This document shows, one piece after another, positions 36,101 to 44,324 of a stretch of DNA of 64,000 nucleotides. The first letter of the stretch is position 1. Each line of letters starts with the position of its first letter. This stretch comes from Cacconaster sp964598495 (GTDB lineage Bacteria > Bacteroidota > Bacteroidia > Bacteroidales > UBA932), in contig CAZRBY010000002.1 in NCBI GenBank assembly GCA_964598495.1, positions 62,001 to 126,000 on the forward strand. The letters are read 5' to 3'. Position numbers and translations under genes: made by a program. The notes below the pieces were generated by a model. It ran no database searches, had not been told where the DNA came from, and was given only the letters and a program-made list of their open reading frames with translations.

Positions 36101-36433
36101 GGTATAGTTGACCGTTGGACCAAGCCCGGCGATAAGACTGATGTTCCGCGTCTGCTCTTCTCCAACGATACTCAGAATTACAACACGCACCGTACCGAGC
36201 TTTATCGTTATTCAGACCTCTTTGTCTACAATGCGTCGCATATTCGTTTTAGCAATATATCATTGGCATACAGGTTCCCTGAGCAGTGGTGCAATAAAAT
36301 ATCTCTTTCAGGTGTCCGTCTGCAGTTCAATGTAGAGAATGTCGGGATCATTGCTTTCGATTCGAAGGCGCATTACTATCTGGGCGGTAAAATTAAGCCC
36401 AATTATGTATGGGGATTGTATTTGAATTTTTAA
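33146..36433 (+). CDS. SusC/RagA-family TonB-dependent outer-membrane transporter
   Basis: A 1,095-residue transporter. The signal peptide ends near YALAEG. The carboxypeptidase-D-regulatory-like domain follows (VSGKVTDNRGEPLIGATILV, about 55-130), then DEVLVTGYQ as TonB-box region, the plug with MVVIDGFPVENTTL and the signature LNPEDIESITVLKDAAAASI continuing YGARAANGVIVITTK, and the barrel ending in LYLNF. It differs strongly from the SusC at 10.7-14 kb, so the substrates probably differ. It is followed after 3 bp by its SusD partner and preceded by a TlpA-like gene. Confidence 0.94.
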   Translation: MSRETVNPKGFWPGVKGSLLRLLLCVGLCFPMTYALAEGNGATFSVEQQNEKDVVSGKVTDNRGEPLIGATILVKESKNWTVTDVNGSFRLSLGGGETLIISYISMKEMEIKVVGGTKDLSIQMEPDDQMLDEVLVTGYQTLSKERSTGAFSKVSSEKLELKRMDNLSSMLEGQIAGYVGGQIRGVTTLNAVANPMVVIDGFPVENTTLDKIGMTTENIPDLNPEDIESITVLKDAAAASIYGARAANGVIVITTKKAKEGKPQVSFSSTFAAHPYAFYKNRFTDAADIIAIEREWAASALNTPEAAALQASDLRENGAYPSLGVNTLLDMYTGKITMSEGNGILDALASKGYRYYEQAAEYGKRTSFYQQYNLRVGKTVDKNSFNFSTTYWDNNYEDVNHKDWKLGINITNSLKLTSWLEFDTGIYLKYGKEKNGSYDLFTPGFNAMPYDPLVNEDGSYFVAPSQIGKVRRDMIEQYGMYPETLVPMDELNYALNQTRTMETRAFAKLKLDFTSWLNYDVMFQYETNDTDYDSLNEKETLYMRTRINDFTSESPWGGSLEYNLPNGDSYYTLSNNKRSYNFRQQLNFNETFAEKHNLVWILGQEIRHSLICFDENTFYGYDPELKSWQNFNILDLSYFSGLLGAAQLPQSNIASSRELLNRFVSFYSNASYTFDNKYVLSASIRWDRSNLWGTNTKYQNKPLWSVGGSWNISKESFFDVDFIDMLKLRASYGIGGNIARNTAPYLIASYYASSLVDGMAGQVTTPPNKDIRWEKTSTANIGLDFSLYRHRLSGTIEYYNKYSVDLLAPINGSPTQGFGYSHLMTNNGKMVNRGVEVTLNGEIFRGKDFGWNATLLYAFNHNEVKHVSVEPALWNSRIDLVTSYPMVGNPLYGIYAYRWAGLDEKGDPQVYDAEGNITSGPTRDHKALLYCGTTIPVHNASLTNVLRYKNFEFSALVILNVGHKLRSTDFPSINMANGRINSTAKGIVDRWTKPGDKTDVPRLLFSNDTQNYNTHRTELYRYSDLFVYNASHIRFSNISLAYRFPEQWCNKISLSGVRLQFNVENVGIIAFDSKAHYYLGGKIKPNYVWGLYLNF

Positions 36434-36436
36434 AGG

Positions 36437-37888
36437 ATGAATAATATGAAACGAACAATAAAGATAAGCACACTGCTTATTGTAACGGCAACATTGCTCT
36501 TCTCCTCCTGTGTCGATTTTTTGGGGGTTATACCGAAAGGTCAGAAGATACCCAAGACTTGGGAAGATTACAATGCTTTTATCAGAAACAATTATACCTA
36601 CCACTATCTTGATCCCGATCAACTTGGGTTATTGATGGGTGATATGTTTAAGGTGCCCTCGACTGTCAGCAGCCCATCTCTGACCCGAACCCACTATTAT
36701 GCCGACGAAGCCGTGAAGAGGTTTGATCTCATGGCGGGCAGTGATAAAAATCCCTATTTCAATGCCTATGAAGGGCTTTTTGCTTGGAATTTGATAGTAG
36801 AAAATGTGCCCGAGGCCACAGAGTGTACTCAGGCGCAACGGGACATGTTGATTGCACAGGGCCGTGTGTTGAGGTCAATGCACTATTTCTTTCTTACCAA
36901 TTACTATGCTGACCAATATTGTGAGGCTACCAAGGATAAATTGTCGGTTCCGCTATTGACTTCGGCCTCCGTGGAGGCTCCCTCACCGCAGGTGACTCTT
37001 CAAGAGATGTACGAATTTCTGCTTGATGATTTGAACAAGGCAGCAGGTGATGCCCTTCCCGTAAATGCCGAGACGATCCTGCATCCTAACAGGGCTCTCG
37101 GGTATGGTATGCTGGCACGTGTCTATTTATCTATGGGAGATTATGAAAATGCACTCAAGAATGCTTCTTTGGCATTGCAACAGAATGATAAACTCTTTAA
37201 TTGGGTAGCTTTTTATCAGGCGGATAAAGAGCGTTATGATGCGCCGAAGACTTATTCAACCAGCGTAAAAGGCAATCCTGAACTGGATAATGTGGAGAAT
37301 TATATTTATGGTTATGGTTCCTTCACTTCAGGTTGGAGAGGTTTGAACAATACGAATTATGCAATATCCCCGGAGCGTGCAGCTCGTTTTGAAAAGGGAG
37401 ACGCGCGTCTGCTTACTCACTGGAAATCTCGTATTTCAGCTTCAGGTATCCATTATTATGCCGGTATCTATGCTTTGGAGATGAATAGAGGTGGCATGCG
37501 TTCTCCTGAAATGTATTATATCAAGGCTGAATGTTTAGCTCGCAAAGGTGGAGCGGAAAACATCAAAGAAGCCATGAATCTGGTCAATAAGGTGAGAAAA
37601 ACCCGTATTCTTCCGGAGTATTATGAAGATTGGAGCGCTTCTTCGACCAAAGAGGCAGTTGAGAAGATAATAAGGGATAAGGAGAGTGAATATATTCAGT
37701 CACAGGTAATCTTCTGCGATTATCGCCGTTTGAACAAAGATCCGGAATACGCTCGTGAATTTCCACGTATTATTGACGGAAAAGAATATGTGTTGAAACC
37801 CAATTCCCATCTTTGGACTATGCCTTTCCCCCCTGAAGCCGTTTCAAATCCCGGAAATGGAACAATAACACAAAATGTGGAGAAGTAG
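36437..37888 (+). CDS. SusD/RagB-family outer-membrane lipoprotein
   Basis: Substrate-binding lid for the preceding SusC. The 483 residues start with a lipoprotein signal (LLFSSC, Cys25) and FLGVIPKGQKIPKTWEDYNAFI, the typical SusD N terminus. A TPR-like helical core follows (LGYGMLARVYLSMGDYENALKNA), and the C-terminal part includes SPEMYYIKAECLARKGG and a final LWTMPFPPEAV. It begins 3 bp after susC. The stop codon is followed within 7 bp by an AATTAGC heptamer array. Confidence 0.92.
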   Translation: MNNMKRTIKISTLLIVTATLLFSSCVDFLGVIPKGQKIPKTWEDYNAFIRNNYTYHYLDPDQLGLLMGDMFKVPSTVSSPSLTRTHYYADEAVKRFDLMAGSDKNPYFNAYEGLFAWNLIVENVPEATECTQAQRDMLIAQGRVLRSMHYFFLTNYYADQYCEATKDKLSVPLLTSASVEAPSPQVTLQEMYEFLLDDLNKAAGDALPVNAETILHPNRALGYGMLARVYLSMGDYENALKNASLALQQNDKLFNWVAFYQADKERYDAPKTYSTSVKGNPELDNVENYIYGYGSFTSGWRGLNNTNYAISPERAARFEKGDARLLTHWKSRISASGIHYYAGIYALEMNRGGMRSPEMYYIKAECLARKGGAENIKEAMNLVNKVRKTRILPEYYEDWSASSTKEAVEKIIRDKESEYIQSQVIFCDYRRLNKDPEYAREFPRIIDGKEYVLKPNSHLWTMPFPPEAVSNPGNGTITQNVEK

Positions 37889-37894
37889 GATTAT

Positions 37895-37949
37895 AATTAG
37901 CAATTAGCAATTAACAATTAGCAATTAGCAATTAGCAATTAGCAATAAC
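37895..37949. repeat. 7-nt periodic array, seven units of AATTAGC
   Basis: TTAG or TTAA recurs at 37897, 37904, 37911, 37918, 37925, 37932 and 37939, exactly 7 nt apart. Only the third unit differs (AATTAAC). It fills most of the 89 bp between the SusD stop and the META lipoprotein start. Confidence 0.9.
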
Positions 37950-37977
37950 AAACCATTAACCACTAAATCATAACAAA

Positions 37978-38466
37978 ATGAAAAAATTAATCAACTTAAC
38001 AATTGCACTCCTGGCCGTTGTTTCACTGGCTGGATGCGGTTCACAAAAAAATGTCCCCGTAGATCTTAACGGGAACTGGCAGATTACGGAACTTACCGGC
38101 CTCGATGAGACCGTTTCCCTCGAGGGGAATTTCTTCCAGTTTGATTCGGAAGAAGGGCTTTTCTTTGCCTATCTCGGATGCAATAACATTGCTGGTAAAT
38201 ATGTGTTTGAGGATCCCTCAATCACTTTTTCCGATATTGCTCGCACCGAGATGGCGTGTGACAACATGAACTCTGAAGAACTCTTCTGCTTCCTTATCGA
38301 GCAGGTTGCTCTGACTTCAGTAACAGAGGAAGGCTTCCTGCAGTTGAAGTCTGCCGAAGAGGAAGTTCTCATCACCCTCAAGAAAGTAGAGATTGTAGTA
38401 GAAGAGCAGACGGAACAACCTGAAGAGCAAGTAGAGGAGCAGACGGAGACTCCGACAGAGAGTTAA
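37978..38466 (+). CDS. META-domain (HslJ-like) lipoprotein with acidic tail
   Basis: A 162-residue lipoprotein: signal ending SLAGC (Cys20), then one META domain with LNGNWQITELTGL, the Cys-containing LGCNNIAGKY, and IARTEMACDNMNSEELF, which match the HslJ pattern. The last 30 residues are a Glu/Gln/Thr-rich low-complexity tail (EEQTEQPEEQ repeated). META proteins are envelope proteins linked to stress and motility in other bacteria; a precise role is not known. Its stop overlaps the convergent 5'-nucleotidase gene by 4 bp. Confidence 0.85.
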   Translation: MKKLINLTIALLAVVSLAGCGSQKNVPVDLNGNWQITELTGLDETVSLEGNFFQFDSEEGLFFAYLGCNNIAGKYVFEDPSITFSDIARTEMACDNMNSEELFCFLIEQVALTSVTEEGFLQLKSAEEEVLITLKKVEIVVEEQTEQPEEQVEEQTETPTES

Positions 38467-40079
38467 TAGATGATATTAATGCGTCCCTGAGGTTTTCCAT
38501 AAACCTCCGGGATCACTCCTTCGATTATTTCCGTAATATATCTCTCAAGGATTTGAAGGTCTATGACACCTGTGTCGTAGACCTTTATTCCTTTAAGAAC
38601 GCCGTATCCGTCGCCCTGTTCCTTCAGCAGATAGGAACTGCCTGCTACAGTATAAACTCTCTCTGGATCGATCGGCTCATATTTTCCGGCCTCATATTCA
38701 AACATAAGATTACATACACGTCGTTGCTCTCCGACCATACCATTGTAATTCTTATTTATATCAACTGTCACAGGTGAGTTGGTCTGTACATCCACATCAA
38801 ATTTTACTCCCGAGACCTGGAGAAAACCTCCAAATTCCAGCGGCAGTATAGAAACGGAAAACTCCAGAGCATCTGCAATTTGTTGTCCGGTCATCTCCGC
38901 AGTGGCTATAGTGTTCCCGAAGGGGAACAGCATAAATAGATCGTTGAATGTTACATTGCCCTTTGCAACGTTCGCCCTGATGGAACCACCGCCAATAAAT
39001 CCTATTTCAGTACCCATAGCACCTCTGATCGCATCTGCGCAGAAATTGCCGAGGCCTGTCTCTTCAAACCGCACAATACGGCCATCCTCTTTGGTCTGCA
39101 TTATCAGGTCAGCCTCGCTTATGCACACTACTCTATCGCCCATCTCTTTATATTCCTGTTTAATCTCTTCCGTGAGTGCGGCAACATTGGCATCTCTCTC
39201 CTTGATTTTATCAACTGGCAGAAGCTCTGTGTCAATAACGCCTCTTCTGGAGATAGTCAGACGACCGATATTTTCAAAATTGGAACCTGTTGAGGTCAAA
39301 ATTACCTCTTCTCTTTTCGCATTCAGATAGGCTTTGCCATGAATGATGCTATGTGCATGTCCATCCAGGATAACGTCAATGCCATGTGTCGATGTTGCAA
39401 GTCCCGGAGAATTGATTTCATCGAAAGCTACATCGTCGCCGAGATGGCAAATGACTATTACAAAATCTGCCCCTTCTGCCCTTGCCTGATCAACATTTTT
39501 TTGGACAGTTTCAAAAAAGTTGTCGGAGCAGAGAGAATAGATATACTCTCCCTTTTCATTCTGGAAATAGGAGGGAGTTGAGGAAATAAAACTATATGGT
39601 GTGGCAATGCCGATGATTGCAACTTTTGTCTTGCCAAAAGAATGGATTGCATAGGGCTTGTAGAGCAATTCTTTTGTTTGCAAGTCATAAAGATTGCAAC
39701 ATAGGATTTCCGGCTCCAACATTTCGGAAAGCTGAGCCAGACGTGTTATTCCATAGTCAAATTCGTGATTTCCCAAGGTGACATAATCATAGCCGGCGCT
39801 ATTGATCAACCTTACAATGTATTCTCCTTTGGAGGCGGCACCAAGACTGCCTCCCTGTATATAATCTCCTGCTGAAACAACCAACACGTTAGGAGTGCGT
39901 TTGAGTTCGGAAGACTTTTGTGCCGCCATTGCGGCATACCCGTCTACCGAGCAGTGTACATCGTTGTCATATAGGATTACAATCTCTTTTTTGGGATTGT
40001 TACGTTTTTGTGAAGGGGTGAAACTCATTAAGAGCATCGAAAGCGCAATAATGGCAGTAAGAAGCGCGGCAATCCGCAT
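38463..40079 (-). CDS. UshA-like 5'-nucleotidase / metallophosphatase
   Basis: Exported two-domain phosphoesterase that releases phosphate from extracellular nucleotides. The N-terminal metallophosphatase domain has YDNDVHC, GDYIQGG, LGNHEFDYG and LDGHAHSIIHG. The C-terminal 5'-nucleotidase domain contains FCADAIRGAMGTEIGFIGGGSIRANVAKG and the substrate-binding region near FPFGNTI. The N terminus is a plain signal peptide without lipobox. ATG 40079 has AAAGGA a few bases upstream; ATG 40097 is the alternative. TATATTTG (minus, 40121-40128) is a likely -7 box. A second, lipidated homologue is encoded at 49.6 kb. Confidence 0.88.
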   Translation of the reverse strand: MRIAALLTAIIALSMLLMSFTPSQKRNNPKKEIVILYDNDVHCSVDGYAAMAAQKSSELKRTPNVLVVSAGDYIQGGSLGAASKGEYIVRLINSAGYDYVTLGNHEFDYGITRLAQLSEMLEPEILCCNLYDLQTKELLYKPYAIHSFGKTKVAIIGIATPYSFISSTPSYFQNEKGEYIYSLCSDNFFETVQKNVDQARAEGADFVIVICHLGDDVAFDEINSPGLATSTHGIDVILDGHAHSIIHGKAYLNAKREEVILTSTGSNFENIGRLTISRRGVIDTELLPVDKIKERDANVAALTEEIKQEYKEMGDRVVCISEADLIMQTKEDGRIVRFEETGLGNFCADAIRGAMGTEIGFIGGGSIRANVAKGNVTFNDLFMLFPFGNTIATAEMTGQQIADALEFSVSILPLEFGGFLQVSGVKFDVDVQTNSPVTVDINKNYNGMVGEQRRVCNLMFEYEAGKYEPIDPERVYTVAGSSYLLKEQGDGYGVLKGIKVYDTGVIDLQILERYITEIIEGVIPEVYGKPQGRINIIY

Positions 40080-40120
40080 TTTTCCTTTGGAAATCATATT
40101 GTTCTAAGTTAAAAATCATA

Positions 40121-40156
40121 CAAATATAACAAATTCCTCTCTTTTTACTACCTTTG
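40121..40156. promoter_or_regulatory. Divergent -7 elements of the nucleotidase and RsmI-like genes
   Basis: TATATTTG on the minus strand (40121-40128) serves the nucleotidase. TACCTTTG on the plus strand (40149-40156) ends 5 bp before the RsmI-like ATG at 40162, which would place transcription start on or next to the start codon. No good -33 partner is visible for either. Confidence 0.45.
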
Positions 40157-40161
40157 TTTCG

Positions 40162-40863
40162 ATGAAATCCAGGCTCCATCTGATACCCAGTCCTCTTGGC
40201 GGAGAAAATCCGCGGGATGTGCTTCCTGCTCCGCTTTTAGAAGTGATCGGCTCGCTGAAACTCTTCTTCGTAGAGGAGCTCCGCACTGCACGCAGATTTC
40301 TATCAAAGGCGGGATTGAAAGGGGAAATCGACAATTTGACCCTTTATGAGCTTAACGAGCATACAAATCAAGAACAAATAGAGGGCTATGCAAAGCTCCT
40401 GAAAAAGCAGGAGGCGGGCCTCCTATCGGAAGCGGGCCTCCCTTCAGTTGCAGATCCCGGTGCGCTGCTGGTAAAACTTGCGCATCAAAATGATATCGAA
40501 GTTGTACCCTACGTCGGTCCTTCTTCACTGATGATGGCCCTGATGTCTTCCGGAATGAACGGTCAGTGTTTTGCATTTGCAGGTTATCTGCCGGTAAAGC
40601 GACAGGAACGCAAGGCGAGAATCGAACAGTTGGAAAAAATCTCGCGTCAGATGAATCAGACCCAGATTATCATCGAGACTCCTTATCGTAACGACTCTTT
40701 GATGGCAGATTTGCTCGCATGCTGCAAAGAGAGCACCAGCATCTGTGTCGCTGCTGATTTAACACTGCCTCAGCAGTACATTTGCACCCGCACCGTAGCC
40801 GACTGGAAAAAGTCCCCGGTGAGCATCGGCAAACGTCCCTGCGTATTTGTACTCCAGGCATAA
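40162..40863 (+). CDS. SAM-dependent methyltransferase of the RsmI/tetrapyrrole methylase family
   Basis: A 233-residue relative of RsmI, which 2'-O-methylates C1402 of 16S rRNA. It starts KSRLHLIPSPLGGENPRDVLP, a variant of the LIPTPIGN motif. It continues with VEELRTARRFL, LLSEAGLPSVADPGALLV and VGPSSLMMALMSSGMNGQCFAFAGYLP. The changed N-terminal motif marks the shorter Bacteroidota-type paralogue, so the exact target is uncertain. folB begins 11 bp later and mtaB follows, suggesting one transcript. The -7 box lies so close that the mRNA may be leaderless. Confidence 0.82.
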   Translation: MKSRLHLIPSPLGGENPRDVLPAPLLEVIGSLKLFFVEELRTARRFLSKAGLKGEIDNLTLYELNEHTNQEQIEGYAKLLKKQEAGLLSEAGLPSVADPGALLVKLAHQNDIEVVPYVGPSSLMMALMSSGMNGQCFAFAGYLPVKRQERKARIEQLEKISRQMNQTQIIIETPYRNDSLMADLLACCKESTSICVAADLTLPQQYICTRTVADWKKSPVSIGKRPCVFVLQA

Positions 40864-40874
40864 AGAGAAGAATT

Positions 40875-41228
40875 ATGGAAGGAAAATTGAAACTTGAGAA
40901 TATGGAGTTTTACGCTTACCACGGCTGTCTCGAGTACGAGCGCAAGGTAGGCAACCGCTTTAGAGTGGACTTAGAGTGCACCTACCATGTAATGGCTGCT
41001 GCTGAATCGGACAATCTTGATGATGCACCCGACTACTCGCAAATATATGCTCTGATTTCCCGTGAGATGTCACAACCATCAAATCTCCTTGAGAATGTGG
41101 CATATCGTATCCTGAATGCGGTACGCAAAGAGTTCCCTATTATTAAAAGTGCCAGCGTCACCGTAGCAAAATACAACCCTCCGGTGGGAGGCCGGATGCA
41201 AACTTCCTCCATTACCCTCAGTTTCTGA
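40875..41228 (+). CDS. folB: Dihydroneopterin aldolase
   Basis: Cleaves 7,8-dihydroneopterin to 6-hydroxymethyl-dihydropterin in folate synthesis. The 117 residues have the family pattern: ENMEFYAYHGCLEYERKVGNRF (positions in the first 35 residues), a Tyr in DYSQIYALI, NLLENVAYRI with the catalytic-site Glu, and the ending VAKYNPPVGG. ATG 40875 gives the usual N terminus; the longer frame to 40782 overlaps the methylase and is rejected. It sits between the RsmI-like gene and mtaB with 11- and 6-bp gaps. Confidence 0.92.
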   Translation: MEGKLKLENMEFYAYHGCLEYERKVGNRFRVDLECTYHVMAAAESDNLDDAPDYSQIYALISREMSQPSNLLENVAYRILNAVRKEFPIIKSASVTVAKYNPPVGGRMQTSSITLSF

Positions 41229-41234
41229 TTTCAG

Positions 41235-42629
41235 ATGGAAATGCTCGCAGGTCATACGGTGGCATTTGCAACTCTCGGGTGCAAACTCAACTTTGCCGAG
41301 ACCTCCACTATCGCCAGGTCCTTTATAGCAGCAGGATACCGTCAGGTAAGCGCAAACAGCCCTGCCGATATCTATGTGGTAAATACTTGTTCTGTCACCG
41401 AACACTCGGATAAAAAGTGCCGTAATCTAATTCGAAAACTCCACAAACTATCTCCGGATGCTCTTATAGGGGTTACGGGTTGCTTCGCTCAGCTTAAGCC
41501 GCAGGATGTATTACAGATAGAGGGAGTTGTGGCGGTTTTCGGAGCCGGACAGAAAGAGGTGCTTTTTGAGAAACTACACCGGATGTTGCAGGAGCGGAAA
41601 CGGAAGTTAACTCAGAAGCCTGAAAAGAGCCCTGAACAAGAATCCGATCAAGGATTGGAACATGATGCCAAACTTTCGCTTAGATCTCCGATTGAGGAGG
41701 TGAAATCTATTTTCCCCGCCTACTCGTCGGGGGAGAGGACCCGTTCTTTTCTTAAGGTACAGGATGGCTGCGATTATCACTGCTCCTACTGTACAGTACC
41801 TCTGGCGCGTGGTGAGAGCCGCAATATACCAATTTCCACCTTGGTTCAGCAAGCAAAAGAGATAGCAGCTTCCGGTATAGTTGAAATCGTTCTCACGGGT
41901 GTAAATACAGGCGATTTCGGTAAAACTACCGGAGAATCTTTTCTCGAATTGCTTAAACAGCTCGATAGGGTGGAGGGTATTGTCAGATATAGGATTTCAT
42001 CCATTGAACCCAATCTCCTAACGGAAGAAATTGTGGAGTGGATAGCTTCAGGTTCGAAATTCCTTCCCCATTTTCATATCCCCATACAGTCCGGATGCGA
42101 CGCTGTGCTAAAAAGAATGCACCGTCGCTATACGACCGCCCTTTTTGCATCACGTATAGAAATGATCAGAGATAAGATGGAGCCGTCGGAACAGCGCTTC
42201 AGCAGAGTGTTCTTCGGGATCGATGTAATAGTGGGATTTCCNNNNNNNNNNGCGTACACACTATTGATCGAACAGCAGAAACATGGAGAGAGTGATGAAG
42301 AATTTGAGCAGACCTATTCATTTCTGGAGAGAATAAGGCCCGCATTTCTGCACATATTTCCTTATTCCGGAAGAGCGGGGACTCCGGCAGCTTCTATGCC
42401 TCATCAGGTAAAGGAGAGTGTAAAAAGTGAGCGTGCGGCACGTCTTAAGGAACTTTCCGACAGGTTTAATATGGAGTTTTATGCTGCCAACAGGGGTCGT
42501 ACTCTACCTGTGCTTTTTGAGAGCACACGAAAGGGTGGAATGATGTTGGGCTATACCGACAATTATATAAAAGTAGAGCGTCCCTATGATCCGGCGCTTA
42601 TCGGCAAGATTTCGCAGGTGACGCTCTAA
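41235..42629 (+). CDS. mtaB: tRNA t6A37 methylthiotransferase MtaB (contains a 10-N gap and an alien stretch)
   Basis: Radical-SAM enzyme that adds a methylthio group to t6A at position 37 of ANN-decoding tRNAs. The N-terminal UPF0004 domain has cluster cysteines in TLGCKLNFAET, NTCSVTEHS and GCFAQLK. The radical-SAM CxxxCxxC is in DGCDYHCSYCTVP. The expected DVIVGFPGESDEEF is broken: after GFP comes a 10-N gap (42242-42251) and then 33 bp encoding AYTLLIEQQKH before GESDEEFEQTYSF resumes. A TRAM-like C-terminal domain follows. The disruption looks like an assembly artefact because the flanks join perfectly without it. Length as drawn is 464. Confidence 0.9.
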   Translation: MEMLAGHTVAFATLGCKLNFAETSTIARSFIAAGYRQVSANSPADIYVVNTCSVTEHSDKKCRNLIRKLHKLSPDALIGVTGCFAQLKPQDVLQIEGVVAVFGAGQKEVLFEKLHRMLQERKRKLTQKPEKSPEQESDQGLEHDAKLSLRSPIEEVKSIFPAYSSGERTRSFLKVQDGCDYHCSYCTVPLARGESRNIPISTLVQQAKEIAASGIVEIVLTGVNTGDFGKTTGESFLELLKQLDRVEGIVRYRISSIEPNLLTEEIVEWIASGSKFLPHFHIPIQSGCDAVLKRMHRRYTTALFASRIEMIRDKMEPSEQRFSRVFFGIDVIVGFXXXXAYTLLIEQQKHGESDEEFEQTYSFLERIRPAFLHIFPYSGRAGTPAASMPHQVKESVKSERAARLKELSDRFNMEFYAANRGRTLPVLFESTRKGGMMLGYTDNYIKVERPYDPALIGKISQVTL

Positions 42630-42647
42630 CTCTCTACCTTGCGGTAA

Positions 42648-44315
42648 TTATTTTACCACTTTTATCTTTCCTCCGATCTCATTGACTATCGCACGTTTGA
42701 AACGCTCGTTATAGCCTTTTTGAATCGGTGTAGGAGGAATTGTGGCGGAGTGGCCATTGGTAATGAAAGCCCCATTTTCGTCTTGACGTTTGGTATTGCC
42801 GTCGATATATTTAACGAGGAGATATTTGTCAAAATTGTTCCACTTGTCAAAGAGTGCATTGGCTTCATTTATGGAAAATGATGTGAGATATTTTACTGCT
42901 CTGCGAGGGGATTTTTTATAAAAAAGAATGGCTTGTGCGTCTGAGGAGGCGATTTTGGCTACCATTTCATGTTCGTGGGCGCGAACGGCGGCCACCACTT
43001 CGGCTCCTATTTCATCATAACGCAGATATGCAAACTGTGCAATGCGGTTGGTAAGCCAGAACATTGATGTAGGGGAATATTCAATCATACTGCCGTTACC
43101 GAGGGCATAATGCTCGGAAATTCCGGTTGAAGAGGAGTAAACGGGTGTAATAGGTGAAGTACCTGCATCATCCACTGCGAACCAGAAGATACCTCCGATT
43201 ATGTCAGGCAGCCAGTTACGGGCTTGCCCGACAAACCAGAATCCGGTCTGTTGCGTAGCTATGGCCCTTTCATTTATATATTCTTCACCGTCGATTTCAA
43301 AACTCATCGGTCTCCATCGGTAGGGAAGTGAATTTCCGCCGGCACCGATATCGTTGCGCATATCGAAGGGTGTATCTTCAAAATGGTCCCTCATCATATC
43401 AGCCGCCATGGTAACGGAGAGTTTGTGTTTCGCCTTGACGGAGAGCGGAAGCCTATTATTGGGATTATGGCCTGAAGCGTGGTCGATATATTTCGACATA
43501 TCCTCAGCACCATGTTTGTTGAAAAAACTCCAGACTCTTGCTTCGCAACCTCTCATTGAACCGAAATCGAGAGGACAATAGGTATCGGCGAAGCTGAATT
43601 CCTCATCATTGCCTTCAAATAATCCCAGTTCTCTTGCGTGAGATATTACATCCGGTGAGTAGAGACAATTTTCGGGATCGTTAAGCGGGAATGTGGTGAT
43701 GCGTGCGCAATTTGCATGTGCCGAAATATGGCCGTCAGGGATTCGTACAGCCACCCAGACAGCACCCTTACGGATATTGACTCCGTTTACCACTTCGGGT
43801 TTGCGTGCAATGATTTCCAATATCCAGGCTTCGTTCGGATCAGCAATGGAGATGGATTCTCCCGATGAAGCGTAACCATATTGGTCTGCAAGTGAGGTAT
43901 AAAGAGCGATGGCCTCACGTGCGGTACGTGTCCTTTGAAGAGTGATGTACATAAGTGAACCATAGTCGAGTATGGCATCTGGATCCCTTAACTCTGCTAG
44001 ACCTCCCCAGGTTGATTCCCCTATGATGAGCTGGTGCTCGTTCATATTGCCGATGACATTGTATGTCTCGTCTGCCTGAGGTATTGTGCCAAGGTAGCGA
44101 TCTCTGCCCCATTCATATATCGGTAGCATTGTGCCTGCCCTATATTTTGCAGCGGGGTAGTGAACAAGTGTACCATACCTTATATGGCTGTCTGCCGCGT
44201 ATGTAACCATCACGGAGCCGTCGGTGGAGGCGCCTTTTGTGATGATGAGATTAGTGCAGGCAAATCCGGTAATTGTAAGGAGCGAGAATGCGAATGTAAG
44301 TAGTGTACGTTTCAT
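42648..44315 (-). CDS. Secreted C69-family dipeptidase (Ntn-hydrolase)
   Basis: A 555-residue exported peptidase. The signal peptide ends directly before Cys20 (TGFAC-TNLIITKGAS), which would become the N-terminal nucleophile after cleavage, as in C69 dipeptidases. Family features follow: DGSVMVTYAADSH, GNMNEHQLIIGESTWGG, ISIADPNEAWILEI and NCARITTFP. The context of the Cys does not fit a lipobox (Gly at -3), so I read it as the catalytic residue and not as a lipid attachment site. Dipeptide hydrolysis in the periplasm or outside the cell is the expected role. It lies 9 bp downstream of the PhnP-like gene on the same strand. Confidence 0.9.
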   Translation of the reverse strand: MKRTLLTFAFSLLTITGFACTNLIITKGASTDGSVMVTYAADSHIRYGTLVHYPAAKYRAGTMLPIYEWGRDRYLGTIPQADETYNVIGNMNEHQLIIGESTWGGLAELRDPDAILDYGSLMYITLQRTRTAREAIALYTSLADQYGYASSGESISIADPNEAWILEIIARKPEVVNGVNIRKGAVWVAVRIPDGHISAHANCARITTFPLNDPENCLYSPDVISHARELGLFEGNDEEFSFADTYCPLDFGSMRGCEARVWSFFNKHGAEDMSKYIDHASGHNPNNRLPLSVKAKHKLSVTMAADMMRDHFEDTPFDMRNDIGAGGNSLPYRWRPMSFEIDGEEYINERAIATQQTGFWFVGQARNWLPDIIGGIFWFAVDDAGTSPITPVYSSSTGISEHYALGNGSMIEYSPTSMFWLTNRIAQFAYLRYDEIGAEVVAAVRAHEHEMVAKIASSDAQAILFYKKSPRRAVKYLTSFSINEANALFDKWNNFDKYLLVKYIDGNTKRQDENGAFITNGHSATIPPTPIQKGYNERFKRAIVNEIGGKIKVVK

Positions 44316-44324
44316 AATCTATTA

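Noticed and set aside
42648..44315. Lipoprotein reading of the C69 dipeptidase
   Set aside because: The Cys follows GFA, not a lipobox, and is the expected N-terminal catalytic nucleophile.
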